Below are positions 11,060 through 21,737 of a stretch of DNA of 64,000 bases, piece after piece (within the stretch, counting starts at the first letter, position 1; each line of letters begins with the position of its first letter). The notes under the pieces are model-generated. The model ran no database searches, had not been told where the DNA came from, and saw only the letters and a list, made by a program, of their open reading frames with translations. The DNA is taken from the NCBI GenBank assembly GCA_016720595.1, contig JADKKI010000072.1:372001-436000 (forward strand). Direction: 5' to 3'. The translations under genes were made by a program, and so were the position numbers. The DNA is from Myxococcales bacterium. GTDB lineage: Bacteria; Myxococcota_A; Polyangia; Haliangiales; Haliangiaceae.

Positions 11060-13321
11060 CTACGGGAGCTTCTTCACGAAGTCAGGCTCGGGCTCTTTCG
11101 GTCCGTCCTTGAGCGTCTGACCGCCCGACGGCGCCGCCGCGGAGCCGGCCGAGCCGGTGCCCGTGGGCGGCTTCGCGGCCGAACCGGTGCCCGCAGGCGC
11201 CGATCCGGAGCCCGTTCCGGTGGGCGGCTTCGTCGCGGAGCCCGTGCCCGTACCGGTGGGCGTGCTCGCCGAGCCCGAGGTGGTCCCCGCGGAGCCCGTG
11301 GTGGTGCCAGCCGAGCCGGTGGTGGTGCCGGCCGAGCCGGTGGTGGTGCCCGCGGAGCCCGTGGTGGTTCCGGCGGAGCCCGTGGTGGTGCCGGCCGAGC
11401 CGTTGGACCCGGTCTTCACGGTGGTGTTGTTGTTCGTCGTGTTGGTGTTCTGCACCACCGGCTGAACCGAGAGCTTCTCGTCGAGCTTGGTGATCATGGC
11501 CGTCGCGTCCTCGGTGTACTTGGTCGCGTCGATCACGCGCTCGACGGGCTTCCAGCCACTCTTGCGGATCAGGACACGCACGCTCTTGCGTGCGGCCTGG
11601 ACCTTGGACAGCTCGACATCGAACGGGGTGGAGTGACCGGTGGCGGCGCTGTCGATGAAGATCAGCGCGCCCGGGGGATCGCTCGCGACCGAGATGATGC
11701 GCGGCTTGGCCACCAGCTTGGCCTGGGCCGGGGCGCCACCCTTGACCTCGACCTCGAGGAGCGCGAAGCCGGGCGCCTGGACGCGCGCCTTGTAGGCCTT
11801 ACCCTTCTCGAGCTTGGCCTTGAGCGGGGCGGGGCCGGTCTGATCGGTGCCGAGCACCTCGACCGTCGCCTTGTCGGCACCGGCCGCGGAGATCAGCGTC
11901 TCGATCATCTCGGCGGCTGGCGCTGCGCTGCCCGCGCTGCCATTCGAGCCGGTCATCGCGACCGCGCTGCCCGCGCTGCCGTTCGAGCCGGTCATCGCGG
12001 TGGCGCTGCCCGCCGAACCTGCGGAGCCGTTCGATCCGCTCGGGTTCGTCATCGTTTCAGCGCTGCCGGCGCTGCCGGCGCTGCCACCCGAGCCATTGGT
12101 GACGGCGAGTGCCGAGCCTGCGGATCCGGAACCACCGGTGTCCGTCGTGGGCTTCGCGGTGGTGGTCTCCTCGGCCTTGGGCCGGATCACGAAGAACCAC
12201 ACGGCCGCGCCGCCGGCGGCGACCAGGAGGAGCAGGAGCAGCAGGAGCGGCGCGTTCGACTTCGGCTTGGCCTCGGGGAGCTTGGGCTCCGCGGCGACCG
12301 CCCGCATGCCGGTGGGCTTGGTGACCGCGTCCTTGGCGACCGGGCGCGACGAGGCCGACGCCGATGCCGACACGTTCGCCGGCGGGTTCGACGGGGTGGA
12401 CGCGCGATTGGCGAGCTTCGGTGGCTCCATCCCGAGGATGGTCTTCAGGCTGTCCGGGCTCGACGCGGACGCGAGCGCGGGCGAAGGATCGTTCCGCGGC
12501 GATGGCGTGGTGTCGAGCAGCCGCGGCTGGTTGCGCGCCTCCGGAGGGCTCGGCAGGCCAGGGGCCGAGTCGCGATCGACGACGGCGTGGCGGGGCGACG
12601 CCTCGGGCTCGGCGCGCGGAGGATCCGCGAGGGTCGAATCCGCGCGGGGCCGCCGGTCGGCGAGCTCGTCGCGGAGCGTGGTGGTCGAGGTGGCATCGGC
12701 GGTCTGGGCGATCAGCTCGTCGAGCGCGCGGACCTTGGTGGCCTCCTCGAACGCCTCCTCGGGGAACTCGTCGGCATCGGAGTGGAACGGCATCGGCCGC
12801 GGGAGCGGCGTGCCTTGATCCCCGAACGAGTCGGGGCGCTTCCGCTTGGGGCCGCCCGAGCCGCTGCTCTCGTTGCCGAGCAGCGCTTCCTGGACCGGCG
12901 CCGGTGCGACGCGGGTCGGGGTGTCCGTGAACATCGGCGGCTTGGTGGTCTCCGTCGGCGGGCGCTGCGGAGCCTGCTTGGCCTTCTCCGACAGGATCCG
13001 CTCGAGGACGCCCTGGCTCCCTTCGGCGAGGCGATCGAACCGCACGCCCATGCCGGGGGCGATCGCGGGACGGCTCGGATCGTTCTCTCGCGTCCACACC
13101 ACCGTGCCTTCGCCCGCGATCAGCGGCGAGGCATCGCGCAGCTGGAACTCGAACCGCATCTGGGTCCCGACCGCCAGCGGCTCCTTGGTCCGGATGAAGA
13201 TGCCGCCCTGGCTCACGTCCACGGCATAGCGCTCGATGAACTGCTCGAGCGTCTCGCTCTTGAACTTGATCTTGAGCGTGACCGGCGTGCGCTTTCCCTG
13301 TCGCGTATTTGGATCGGCCAA
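11060..13321 (-). CDS. PilZ-domain protein with membrane anchor and PEGA domain
   Basis: The 753-residue product starts with a PilZ-like domain (about residues 8-115) of the myxobacterial TIGR02266 type, with RYAVDVSQGGIFIRT matching the DxSxxG part of a cyclic-di-GMP binding site. The first RxxxR half is only partly present (GKRTPVTLKIKF). A long Pro/Glu-rich region follows, then one transmembrane helix (about 355-378), Gly-Ser-Ala repeats, a PEGA domain (about 540-605) and 7-residue GSAGTTT repeats. The TTG start is chosen because an in-frame stop lies just upstream and GGGAGA sits 8 bases before it. Topology suggests a cytoplasmic sensor with a periplasmic PEGA part. Confidence 0.8.
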   Translation of the reverse strand: MADPNTRQGKRTPVTLKIKFKSETLEQFIERYAVDVSQGGIFIRTKEPLAVGTQMRFEFQLRDASPLIAGEGTVVWTRENDPSRPAIAPGMGVRFDRLAEGSQGVLERILSEKAKQAPQRPPTETTKPPMFTDTPTRVAPAPVQEALLGNESSGSGGPKRKRPDSFGDQGTPLPRPMPFHSDADEFPEEAFEEATKVRALDELIAQTADATSTTTLRDELADRRPRADSTLADPPRAEPEASPRHAVVDRDSAPGLPSPPEARNQPRLLDTTPSPRNDPSPALASASSPDSLKTILGMEPPKLANRASTPSNPPANVSASASASSRPVAKDAVTKPTGMRAVAAEPKLPEAKPKSNAPLLLLLLLLVAAGGAAVWFFVIRPKAEETTTAKPTTDTGGSGSAGSALAVTNGSGGSAGSAGSAETMTNPSGSNGSAGSAGSATAMTGSNGSAGSAVAMTGSNGSAGSAAPAAEMIETLISAAGADKATVEVLGTDQTGPAPLKAKLEKGKAYKARVQAPGFALLEVEVKGGAPAQAKLVAKPRIISVASDPPGALIFIDSAATGHSTPFDVELSKVQAARKSVRVLIRKSGWKPVERVIDATKYTEDATAMITKLDEKLSVQPVVQNTNTTNNNTTVKTGSNGSAGTTTGSAGTTTGSAGTTTGSAGTTTGSAGTTTGSAGTTSGSASTPTGTGTGSATKPPTGTGSGSAPAGTGSAAKPPTGTGSAGSAAAPSGGQTLKDGPKEPEPDFVKKLP
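11255..11401 (-). repeat. seven 21-bp repeats coding for GSAGTTT units
   Basis: In-frame tandem repeats inside the PilZ/PEGA gene. Five units read GSAGTTT, one GSAGTTS and the last is diverged. A second imperfect Gly-Ser-Ala array lies at about 11926-12085 in the same gene. The unit length (a multiple of 3) lets copy number change without breaking the frame. Confidence 0.8.
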
Positions 13322-13469
13322 AGCGGTTCTCCCGATCGGTGTGCTCCTGACTCATCGCCAGGCGCAAGACACCGATTTGCCTAGATTCTATGGTGGGGGC
13401 GTGCGCAATGCAACGCGCGCCTGGGATTGTGCGCGGCGGGGGGACTTCCAGGGTTCGTGGCTGGGAGCG

Positions 13470-13475
13470 TATGGT
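13470..13475 (+). promoter_or_regulatory. putative -10 box upstream of biotin carboxylase
   Basis: TATGGT ends 8 bases before the ATG at 13484. A weak TTCCAG lies 18 bases further upstream (13446-13451). No Shine-Dalgarno sequence. Confidence 0.35.
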
Positions 13476-13483
13476 CGCGCCAG

Positions 13484-15031
13484 ATGTCTCTTACGATCCG
13501 CCCGATTCGCCGCGTTCTGGTCGCCAACCGGGGCGAGATCGCTGTACGCGTCATGCGCACTTGCAAGGAGCGCGGGCTCGGCACGGTGGCGGTCTACAGC
13601 GACGTCGATCGGCTCGCCCCTCACGTCCTCATGGCCGATGCCGCGGTGGGGCTCGGGCCCGCTGCGGCCTCCGAGAGCTACCTGGTGATCCAGAAGATCC
13701 TGGATGCATGTGCGCAGAGCGGCGCGGACGCCGTCCACCCGGGCTATGGGTTTCTGTCGGAGAACGAGGACTTCGCCGACGCTTGTACCGCCGCTGGCAT
13801 CACGTTCATCGGCCCGTCGTCCGAGGCGATGCGCAAGATGGGGAGCAAGACCGAGGCGCGCAAGACGGTCACGGCCGCAGGAACGCCCGTGGTGCCCGGC
13901 GACAACGGGCCGGGTGGCGAGGGCTTTCCGAACGCCGAGCTGGCGCTGATCGCCGCGAAGACGATCGGCTTCCCCGTGCTGATCAAGGCGGCCGCCGGTG
14001 GTGGCGGCAAGGGCATGCGTCTGGTCGCATCGGAGGCCGAGCTCGCTCCGGCGTTCGCGGGCGCGGTGCGCGAGGCGACCTCGTCGTTCGGCGACGGCAC
14101 GGTCTATCTCGAGAAGGCGATCCTCCAGCCGCGTCACATCGAGATCCAGGTGTTCGGCGATCAGCACGGCAACCTGGTCCACCTCGGTGAGCGCGACTGT
14201 TCGATCCAGCGCCGTCACCAGAAGGTGATCGAGGAGGCGCCCTCGCCGGTGGTGTCCGCCGAGCTCCGCGCGCGGATGGGGGCGGCGGCGGTGGCGGCCG
14301 CGAAGGCGGTCGACTACGTCGGCGCCGGGACCTGCGAGTTCTTGCTGTCCGCCGACGGCAGCTTCTACTTCCTCGAGATGAACACGCGGCTCCAGGTCGA
14401 GCACCCGGTGACCGAGATGATCTACGGCGTCGATCTGGTCGCCTGGCAGCTCGATGTCGCCGAGGGGCGCACGTTGCCGATGACGCAGGCCGAGCTCGAT
14501 GCGCGCCGGCGCGGCCACGCGGTCGAGTGCCGGATCTATGCCGAGGATCCCGTGAAGTTCCTGCCGTCACCGGGGCGGATCACGCACCTGCGGGTGCCCG
14601 ATGGCCCGTACATCCGCAACGACAGTGGCTGCTACGAGGGCGCCGAGATCCCCGTGCACTACGATCCGATGATCTCGAAGCTCGTGGTGTGGGGCGAGGA
14701 TCGCAAGACCGCGGTCGCCCGCATGCGCCGCGCGCTCGACGAGTACGCCGTCCGCGGCATCGAGACCAACCTCGCGTTCCACCGCCGGTGCCTGCGCCAC
14801 GAGGCGTTCATCGCGGGCGACTACGACACCGGCTTCATCGGCCGCAACGCGCAGCAGCTGGCCCCGCGCGCCGAGCCGGCAGAGCTGATCGCGGCGATCA
14901 TCGCGGTGGCGCTCGATCAGAGCCAGGGCGTCCACGCGCAGGCCCGTCCCGCGGCGGCGACCAATGGCGCCGCACTCGCACTCGCGCCTGCGTCGAGCGA
15001 GATCTCCGGCTGGCGCAGGCAGCTCCGGTAG
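13484..15031 (+). CDS. accC: biotin carboxylase subunit of an acyl-CoA carboxylase
   Basis: This subunit uses ATP and bicarbonate to carboxylate biotin, the first half-reaction of acetyl- or propionyl-CoA carboxylase. The 515-residue product has the N-terminal VLVANRGEIAVRVMRT, the PGYGFLSEN motif, the ATP-grasp glycine loop (AAAGGGGKGM) and the catalytic MNTRLQVEHPVTE. It is about 60 residues longer than E. coli AccC because of an Ala-rich C-terminal tail, but has no biotin-carrier domain (no AMKM-like motif). The ATG at 13484 gives the normal N-terminus; an upstream in-frame ATG (13427) would add 19 unlikely residues. The zinc-ribbon gene follows 2 bases later. No carboxyltransferase gene is nearby, so acetyl versus propionyl substrate is open. 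Confidence 0.9.
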   Translation: MSLTIRPIRRVLVANRGEIAVRVMRTCKERGLGTVAVYSDVDRLAPHVLMADAAVGLGPAAASESYLVIQKILDACAQSGADAVHPGYGFLSENEDFADACTAAGITFIGPSSEAMRKMGSKTEARKTVTAAGTPVVPGDNGPGGEGFPNAELALIAAKTIGFPVLIKAAAGGGGKGMRLVASEAELAPAFAGAVREATSSFGDGTVYLEKAILQPRHIEIQVFGDQHGNLVHLGERDCSIQRRHQKVIEEAPSPVVSAELRARMGAAAVAAAKAVDYVGAGTCEFLLSADGSFYFLEMNTRLQVEHPVTEMIYGVDLVAWQLDVAEGRTLPMTQAELDARRRGHAVECRIYAEDPVKFLPSPGRITHLRVPDGPYIRNDSGCYEGAEIPVHYDPMISKLVVWGEDRKTAVARMRRALDEYAVRGIETNLAFHRRCLRHEAFIAGDYDTGFIGRNAQQLAPRAEPAELIAAIIAVALDQSQGVHAQARPAAATNGAALALAPASSEISGWRRQLR

Positions 15032-15033
15032 CC

Positions 15034-15486
15034 ATGACGATGCGCGATAGCTTCGCGACCTGTCCGCGTTGCGACGGCGGCCTCGACGAGAAGGGCACGC
15101 GCCTCGTGTGCACCCAGTGCGAGGGCGTGCTGGTGCCCGAGCTCGATGTAATGAAGCTGGTCGCCGAGGTCCGCACCCTGAACGTGGGCGAGGCCGTGGA
15201 GCCGGTGCCGCTCGATCTCGAGACCACCGAGACCACCGAGCAAGCGCTGCGCTGTCCGCGCTGCCTGACCACGATGGCCAAGCGCGTGCTGTACGGCCTG
15301 ACCGTGGATCGGTGCGAGGCGCATGGCATCTGGTTCGATGGCAAGGAGCTCCAGGCCGCGCTCGATCACGCCGGCATCGCGCGCTTGAAGACCGCGCGCA
15401 CGCTCAGCACGGAGCGCAAGGTGGTCATCACGCTGACCACCGCGGCGTTCATCGCGCTCAACGTGATCAGGTTCATCTACTTCTGA
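15034..15486 (+). CDS. zinc-ribbon (TFIIB-like) membrane-tailed protein
   Basis: A 150-residue product with two CxxC ribbons: CPRCDGGLDEKGTRLVCTQC at the N-terminus and CPRCLTTMAKR followed by CEAHGIWFD, which matches the zf-TFIIB pattern (CPxC then CxxxxGxWxD). The C-terminus has one hydrophobic helix (about residues 130-148), so it may be tail-anchored. It is 2 bases after the biotin carboxylase gene and must be co-transcribed, though no functional link is known. Confidence 0.75.
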   Translation: MTMRDSFATCPRCDGGLDEKGTRLVCTQCEGVLVPELDVMKLVAEVRTLNVGEAVEPVPLDLETTETTEQALRCPRCLTTMAKRVLYGLTVDRCEAHGIWFDGKELQAALDHAGIARLKTARTLSTERKVVITLTTAAFIALNVIRFIYF

Positions 15487-15510
15487 TCGCCGTGGTGGCA
15501 TGATCGCCAC

Positions 15511-15885
15511 GTGCGCTGGTGCCTCATTTCGATCGTGCTCGCCGCGTGCGGTGGGGATCCCGTGTTCGGCGAGGACACCGGCTCGACCTGCCCGCCGACC
15601 GATCCGCCGACCTACGCGAGCTTCGGCCAGGGCTTCATGCAGACGTACTGCCTCGACTGCCATTCGCAGCTGCAGACGGGCGACGCTCGGCAGGGCGCCC
15701 CGGTGACGATCGACTTCGACACGCGGAGCCTCGTGCGCGAGAACACGAGCCGGATCGATCAGCAGGCGGCGTTCGGCCCCACGGCGCGCAATCGGCTGAT
15801 GCCGCTCGACGGCCATCTGCCGGTGCCGAGTGACGACGAGCGCGTGCGGCTCGGCGAGTACATCGCCTGCGAGATCGGCCGGTAG
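15511..15885 (+). CDS. small c-type cytochrome-like lipoprotein
   Basis: The 124-residue product has a short lipoprotein signal (VLAACGG) and one heme-c attachment motif CLDCH, with a possible distal methionine in RLMPLDGHLPVP. This is the layout of the monohaem domains common in myxobacterial exported proteins. It would be anchored in the envelope and carry one haem. The GTG start lies 6 bases after a CATGAT box (15499-15504). Confidence 0.75.
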   Translation: MRWCLISIVLAACGGDPVFGEDTGSTCPPTDPPTYASFGQGFMQTYCLDCHSQLQTGDARQGAPVTIDFDTRSLVRENTSRIDQQAAFGPTARNRLMPLDGHLPVPSDDERVRLGEYIACEIGR

Positions 15886-15948
15886 GGCTCGCGATCCGTC
15901 AGCGGGGATCTACGACCATACTCCGCTGGACAGATTGATCAACGGTGA

Positions 15949-17637
<1,689 letters not shown>

Positions 17638-17646
17638 CCGCGCGGG

Positions 17647-18195
17647 TCACTTCCGCGGGAGGTGCTTGCGCCAGTCCGGCTTCTCGACGTCGTCGGTCGC
17701 GACCAGGAACAAGGTCTCGCCCTTGGTGTTGGTCATGGTGACGCGGTCGCCGTCCTTGCCGAGCACGAAGTTGCCGGCGTCGAGGCTCGCGCTGCAGTTG
17801 GTGGTATCGGTGGTGACCTTCTCGGGCGTGAGATCCTTGAACGTCGTGAAGTCGGTGCGAGAGGCGAGGTTGGCCGCCACCGAGAAGCCCTTGCCCGTCC
17901 ACGTCAGCTTCGTGGTCGCGGCGGATGTGCAGGCGGTGTAGACGCCGGCCTTGCGCAGCAGGGCCTGGCTCCCGATGGTCACCCGATCCCCATCGAAGGT
18001 GAGGTAGATCCGGGCCCAGACCGCGTCCGGGATGGCCTTGGTCAGCATCGGGCCGATGGCCTGCTCCGGGGCGGTCTTGGTCTTGCCACCGGCGAGCTCG
18101 AAGCTGCCGGCCAGGCCGGGCTTGGGTGCAGCGACCGCCGCACGGGCAAACAGCGTGAGGGAGATCAGGAGGAGGGCGGAGGTGAGGCGGGTCAT
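17647..18195 (-). CDS. secreted hypothetical protein
   Basis: A 182-residue product with a clear signal peptide (ending ARAAVAAPK). The mature part looks beta-rich with two or three cysteines (YTACTSA, TTNCSAS) and ends with WRKHLPRK. No family recognised; the repeated phrasing GDRVTI/GDRVTM suggests two related lipocalin-like strands. It converges with pyrG (9 bases between stops) and diverges from rpoN. GAGAGGG just before the ATG serves as ribosome binding site. Confidence 0.65.
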   Translation of the reverse strand: MTRLTSALLLISLTLFARAAVAAPKPGLAGSFELAGGKTKTAPEQAIGPMLTKAIPDAVWARIYLTFDGDRVTIGSQALLRKAGVYTACTSAATTKLTWTGKGFSVAANLASRTDFTTFKDLTPEKVTTDTTNCSASLDAGNFVLGKDGDRVTMTNTKGETLFLVATDDVEKPDWRKHLPRK

Positions 18196-18342
18196 CCCTC
18201 TCTAGATCGCTGCAACGTTGGGCTAAAGCAAGAGCCGGACCAATCGGCCTTTACAGTGCTCTGGTTTGTGCGTACGCTTCCTTCAAGCCTTATACCAGGG
18301 CGCGTCGTGAACCGTCGGCTGAGCTAACCAGTCGGAATCGCA

Positions 18343-18348
18343 AAGGAG
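18343..18348 (+). promoter_or_regulatory. ribosome binding site of rpoN
   Basis: AAGGAG, 6 bases before the ATG at 18355. It fixes the rpoN start and shows that this gene, unlike many neighbours, has a leadered mRNA. Confidence 0.7.
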
Positions 18349-18354
18349 TCCTCC

Positions 18355-19848
18355 ATGGGTATGGAGATGCGCCAGGAACTGAAGCTGTCGCAGCAGCTGG
18401 TGATGACACCGCAGCTGCAACAGGCGATCCGACTCCTCCAGCTATCCCGGATGGAGCTGGCCGAGCTCGTGCACGACGAGATGCTCGAGAACCCCATCCT
18501 CGACGACGAGATGGATCTCGACAACGAGCGGACCCGCGAGCGGGACGAGATGGGCGGGGACGAGCAGGCCCTCCACCAGCTCGAGGGTGCCGGATCCACG
18601 GAGACCCCGATCGATGGCTCGGTCGTCGACGGCGTGGCCCAGACCGAGATCAAGGGCGATGCGGCGGCGGTCAACGAGATCGACTGGGAGAACTACCTCG
18701 ACAACTACTCGATGGGCCCGCCGATGCCCGCGTTCCGCGGCGATGGCGAGGAGATGCCCTCCCTCGAGCAGACGCTGACCAAGCCGGCGAGCCTGCACGA
18801 TCACCTCGCGTGGCAGCTGAAGATGACCAACCTGCCGCAGGAGCAGCTCGAGGTCGGGCTCGAGATCCTCGGCAACATCGACGCGGACGGCTACTTCAAG
18901 GAGCCCTCGATCGAGGAGCTCGCCGGTGACATGGGCGTCGATCCCGTGATCTGCGAGCTGGTGCTCGAGAAGATCCAGAGCTTCGATCCCACGGGCGTCG
19001 GGGCGCGCTCGCTCGCCGAGTGCATGCTGATCCAGTGCATCGCGGCAGGTCAGGACGATGACCTGTGCGTGAAGATGATCAAGAGCCACCTCGGCAACCT
19101 GGAGAAGAAGAACTACCAGGCGATCGCGCGTGACCTGAAGCAGCCGCTCGACGAGATCTACGAGGCGGCCAAGGTCATCATGGACTTCGACCCGCGCCCG
19201 GGTCGCCAGTACAACACCGACGATCCGCACTACGTCACGCCGGACGTCTACATCCACAAGGTCGGCGACAAGTACTTCGTCGTCCCGAACGACGATGGTC
19301 TGCCGAAGCTGAAGATCAGCGGCTTCTACAAGAACGCGATGGGCAACTCGGCCGCGTCCAAGGACTACGTCCAGGACAAGCTGCGCTCGGCGCAGTGGCT
19401 GATCCGCTCGATCCAGCAGCGCCAGCGCACGATCATCAAGGTCGCCGAGTCGATCCTGAAGTTCCAGCGCGAGTTCTTCGACAAGGGCATCGCCCACCTG
19501 AAGCCGCTGATCCTCCGCGACATCGCCGAGGACATCGGCATGCACGAGTCGACCGTGTCGCGCGTGACGACGAGCAAGTACGTCCACACGCCGCAGGGGA
19601 TCTACGAGCTCAAGTTCTTCTTCAACAGCGGCATCTCGCGCACCAACGGCGAGGACCTCGCGTCACAGGCCGTGAAGTCGAAGATCAAGGAGCTCGTGAC
19701 CGCCGAGGATCCGAAGCGTCCGCACTCGGATCAGAAGATCGTCGAGCTGCTCAAGAAGGGCGGCATCGACATCGCCCGCCGCACCGTCGCGAAGTATCGC
19801 GAGCAGCTGGGCATCCTCAGCTCGAGCAAGCGCAAGCAAGTGTTCTGA
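18355..19848 (+). CDS. rpoN: RNA polymerase sigma-54 factor RpoN
   Basis: Sigma-54 directs RNA polymerase to -24/-12 promoters that need AAA+ activators. The 497-residue product has the Gln/Leu-rich region I (LKLSQQLVMTPQLQQAIRLL), an acidic region II, the core-binding region, the helix-turn-helix (HESTVSRVTTSKY) and the C-terminal RpoN box (ARRTVAKYRE). Length fits. It heads the classic rpoN-hpf-ptsN neighbourhood, here interrupted by one gene on the other strand. No lptB precedes it. Confidence 0.97.
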   Translation: MGMEMRQELKLSQQLVMTPQLQQAIRLLQLSRMELAELVHDEMLENPILDDEMDLDNERTRERDEMGGDEQALHQLEGAGSTETPIDGSVVDGVAQTEIKGDAAAVNEIDWENYLDNYSMGPPMPAFRGDGEEMPSLEQTLTKPASLHDHLAWQLKMTNLPQEQLEVGLEILGNIDADGYFKEPSIEELAGDMGVDPVICELVLEKIQSFDPTGVGARSLAECMLIQCIAAGQDDDLCVKMIKSHLGNLEKKNYQAIARDLKQPLDEIYEAAKVIMDFDPRPGRQYNTDDPHYVTPDVYIHKVGDKYFVVPNDDGLPKLKISGFYKNAMGNSAASKDYVQDKLRSAQWLIRSIQQRQRTIIKVAESILKFQREFFDKGIAHLKPLILRDIAEDIGMHESTVSRVTTSKYVHTPQGIYELKFFFNSGISRTNGEDLASQAVKSKIKELVTAEDPKRPHSDQKIVELLKKGGIDIARRTVAKYREQLGILSSSKRKQVF

Positions 19849-19880
19849 GCGCTCGCGACGAGCTGCAGTGATCCGGCTCG

Positions 19881-20951
19881 TCAGGGAGGCGTGATCGGCG
19901 CGCTGCACAGCCGCAACGGGATGTGCTTCTCGACCTTCGAGATCGCAGCGTCGAACATCGCGATCCCGGCGGAGAACTCGAGCAGCCGACCGGCCGGGGT
20001 CCGGGTGAGCGGCGAACCGGGGCCCGTCATGTCGGTGGGGCCGCAGTAGGGGCAGGACGCGGGCGGGAACTGCGGCGTGGTCGCGATCGCGCTGGTCACC
20101 TTGCCCGTCGCGACATCGACGATGGCGACGCCGTTGCCGCCACGGCCGGCGATCGCCCAGCGGTCTCCGTCGAGAGCGTACGGATCGCTGAACTCGACAT
20201 TGACGGCATTGATGGCATCGACGGTGCCGAGCAGCTTGCCGTCCTTCGAGAACAGCCACGCCTTGGCCTTGAGGTCGTTGCAGACAGAAGCGGTGACGTA
20301 GACCGAGTTGCCGAGGAACCGCGCCGTCCCGGGGCAGCTGTACTCGCCGTCCCCGACGGTGACCTTCGCGACCTGCTTGCCCGTGGCCAGATCGAAGATC
20401 ACCACCGGCTTCTTGGGGCCCTCGGTCAACGGGACCGTGGCGATTGCGCGGGTGCCATCCGCGGAGACATCGACGTGGTAGCCCTCACGGGGCTCGTCCA
20501 CGAGGTTCGGCAGGGGCTTCAGCGCCAGCCGGCGGCAGGCCTTCGGAGGCGCGCACACCTGCACGAGCTTGCTGGTGTCGGTGACGGTGAACCGCGCCGG
20601 TGGTGGGGCCGGTGGGGCGGGCGGGCTCGTCAGATCGGCGTGCGCGCCGGTCGCGAGGTCGATGCTCACGCACCGGGTCTCGTCCTTGCGTCCTCCACCC
20701 ACCACGAGGCGCCGGAGGCAGACCACGGCACGATGATCGTCGGCGGTGAAGGTCTCGACCGCGCCACCGAAATCCGGAGGGATGCAGTCCTTGGTGATCG
20801 GAGCGGCGGGGGCGGCCGGGGGGGCCAAGGGGGGAATGGCATCGCTCGGGTGGGATGTGGGCGTGGGTGCGGGGATAGGCAGCGGCGGCTGCGTCTGCTT
20901 GGTCTCACCGCCGCAGCCGGCCACCATCACGAACGCGATCCACCTGCGCAT
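19881..20951 (-). CDS. lipoprotein with beta-propeller-like repeats
   Basis: The 356-residue product has a lipoprotein signal (VMVAGCGG), a Pro-rich spacer, and then repeats of the form VVIFDLATGKQVAKV and VAIVDVATGKVTSAI, typical of YVTN/WD40-like propeller blades. Cysteines occur in a CPYCG pair near residue 310. It should sit in the envelope. It is inserted antiparallel between rpoN and hpf, splitting the usual operon. TACGAA (20958-20963) 6 bases upstream of the ATG is a possible -10 box. Confidence 0.65.
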   Translation of the reverse strand: MRRWIAFVMVAGCGGETKQTQPPLPIPAPTPTSHPSDAIPPLAPPAAPAAPITKDCIPPDFGGAVETFTADDHRAVVCLRRLVVGGGRKDETRCVSIDLATGAHADLTSPPAPPAPPPARFTVTDTSKLVQVCAPPKACRRLALKPLPNLVDEPREGYHVDVSADGTRAIATVPLTEGPKKPVVIFDLATGKQVAKVTVGDGEYSCPGTARFLGNSVYVTASVCNDLKAKAWLFSKDGKLLGTVDAINAVNVEFSDPYALDGDRWAIAGRGGNGVAIVDVATGKVTSAIATTPQFPPASCPYCGPTDMTGPGSPLTRTPAGRLLEFSAGIAMFDAAISKVEKHIPLRLCSAPITPP

Positions 20952-21001
20952 CCCAAATTCGTATCACGCGGGTGTACACTGCGCGCGAGCCGCAGAATTT
21001 C

Positions 21002-21026
21002 CCGTCGACGATCGGATGATCGACGG
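21002..21026. promoter_or_regulatory. inverted repeat in the hpf upstream region
   Basis: CCGTCGA and TCGACGG are perfect 7-base arms separated by 11 bases, about 50 bases before the hpf start and between two divergent genes. It could be an operator or a small hairpin in the leader. Confidence 0.35.
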
Positions 21027-21075
21027 TCGAGATCAGGCGTAGGATCGATCCCGAACCACTCAGGGAGACCACTCG

Positions 21076-21690
21076 ATGCAATTCGCGGTGACGTTCCGTC
21101 ACATGGAACCGACCGATGCCTTGAAGTCCTACGCAAAAGAGCGAATGGAGCGCGTTCGCAAGTACCTGCCGGATCCCATCTCCTGTCACGTCGTCCTCAG
21201 TACCGAACGTCACAATCACCGCATCGACGTCACGTTCCAGCTGCACAACGGTCTCGCGGTCGCGGGGCACGAGACCACCGAGAACATGTACTCGTCGATC
21301 GACCTCTGCATCGCGAAGATCGAGCGCCAGGTCCGCAAGTACAAGGGCAAGCTGGAGGGCATGAAGGCCCGCCCGCACCACGTGCAGGCGCTCCCCTGGT
21401 CGCACTCGATCGTCTCGGAGGCCTTCAACGGGGTCGGAGGCGAGGGCAACGGGCACTCCGTCCCGACCTCCGCCCACGATGCGAACTCCCCGACCCCGGA
21501 CTTCCAGGTCATGAAGACCGAGAAGTTCCACGCCCAGCCGATGTCGGTGGCCGACGCCATCGTCCAGATGAATCTTCTACACGAGGCGTTCCTCGTGTTC
21601 CGCCACGACAATGGCCAGGTGGCCGTGGTCTACAAGCGCGAGGACGGCGGGTACGGGTTGATCGAGACGGGCGCCACAGCGACCGCCTGA
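21076..21690 (+). CDS. hpf: ribosome hibernation promoting factor, long form
   Basis: HPF binds the 30S subunit and makes inactive 100S dimers in resting cells. The 204-residue product has the N-terminal S30AE domain (residues 1-105, FRHMEPTDALKSYAKERMERV) and, after a linker of about 40 residues, the C-terminal dimerisation domain (FHAQPMSVADAIVQMNLLHEAFLVF split at about residue 155). The long form dimerises ribosomes without RMF. GGGAG lies 8-12 bases before the ATG. Gene order with ptsN and hprK is the conserved proteobacterial rpoN cluster. Confidence 0.93.
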   Translation: MQFAVTFRHMEPTDALKSYAKERMERVRKYLPDPISCHVVLSTERHNHRIDVTFQLHNGLAVAGHETTENMYSSIDLCIAKIERQVRKYKGKLEGMKARPHHVQALPWSHSIVSEAFNGVGGEGNGHSVPTSAHDANSPTPDFQVMKTEKFHAQPMSVADAIVQMNLLHEAFLVFRHDNGQVAVVYKREDGGYGLIETGATATA

Positions 21691-21737
21691 CCGCCCGAAA
21701 CTCGTACGAAAGATGGTAGCTTGAGCCGCGTCCACCG

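Noticed and set aside
11255..12085. Possible CRISPR or satellite array
   Set aside because: Repeats are in frame, have no spacers, and encode Gly-Ser-Ala/Thr linkers inside a recognised gene.
11633..13384. 583-codon plus-strand frame opposite the PilZ gene
   Set aside because: Translation is low-complexity Arg/Gly/Ala; the minus strand encodes PilZ, TM and PEGA domains. Shadow frame.
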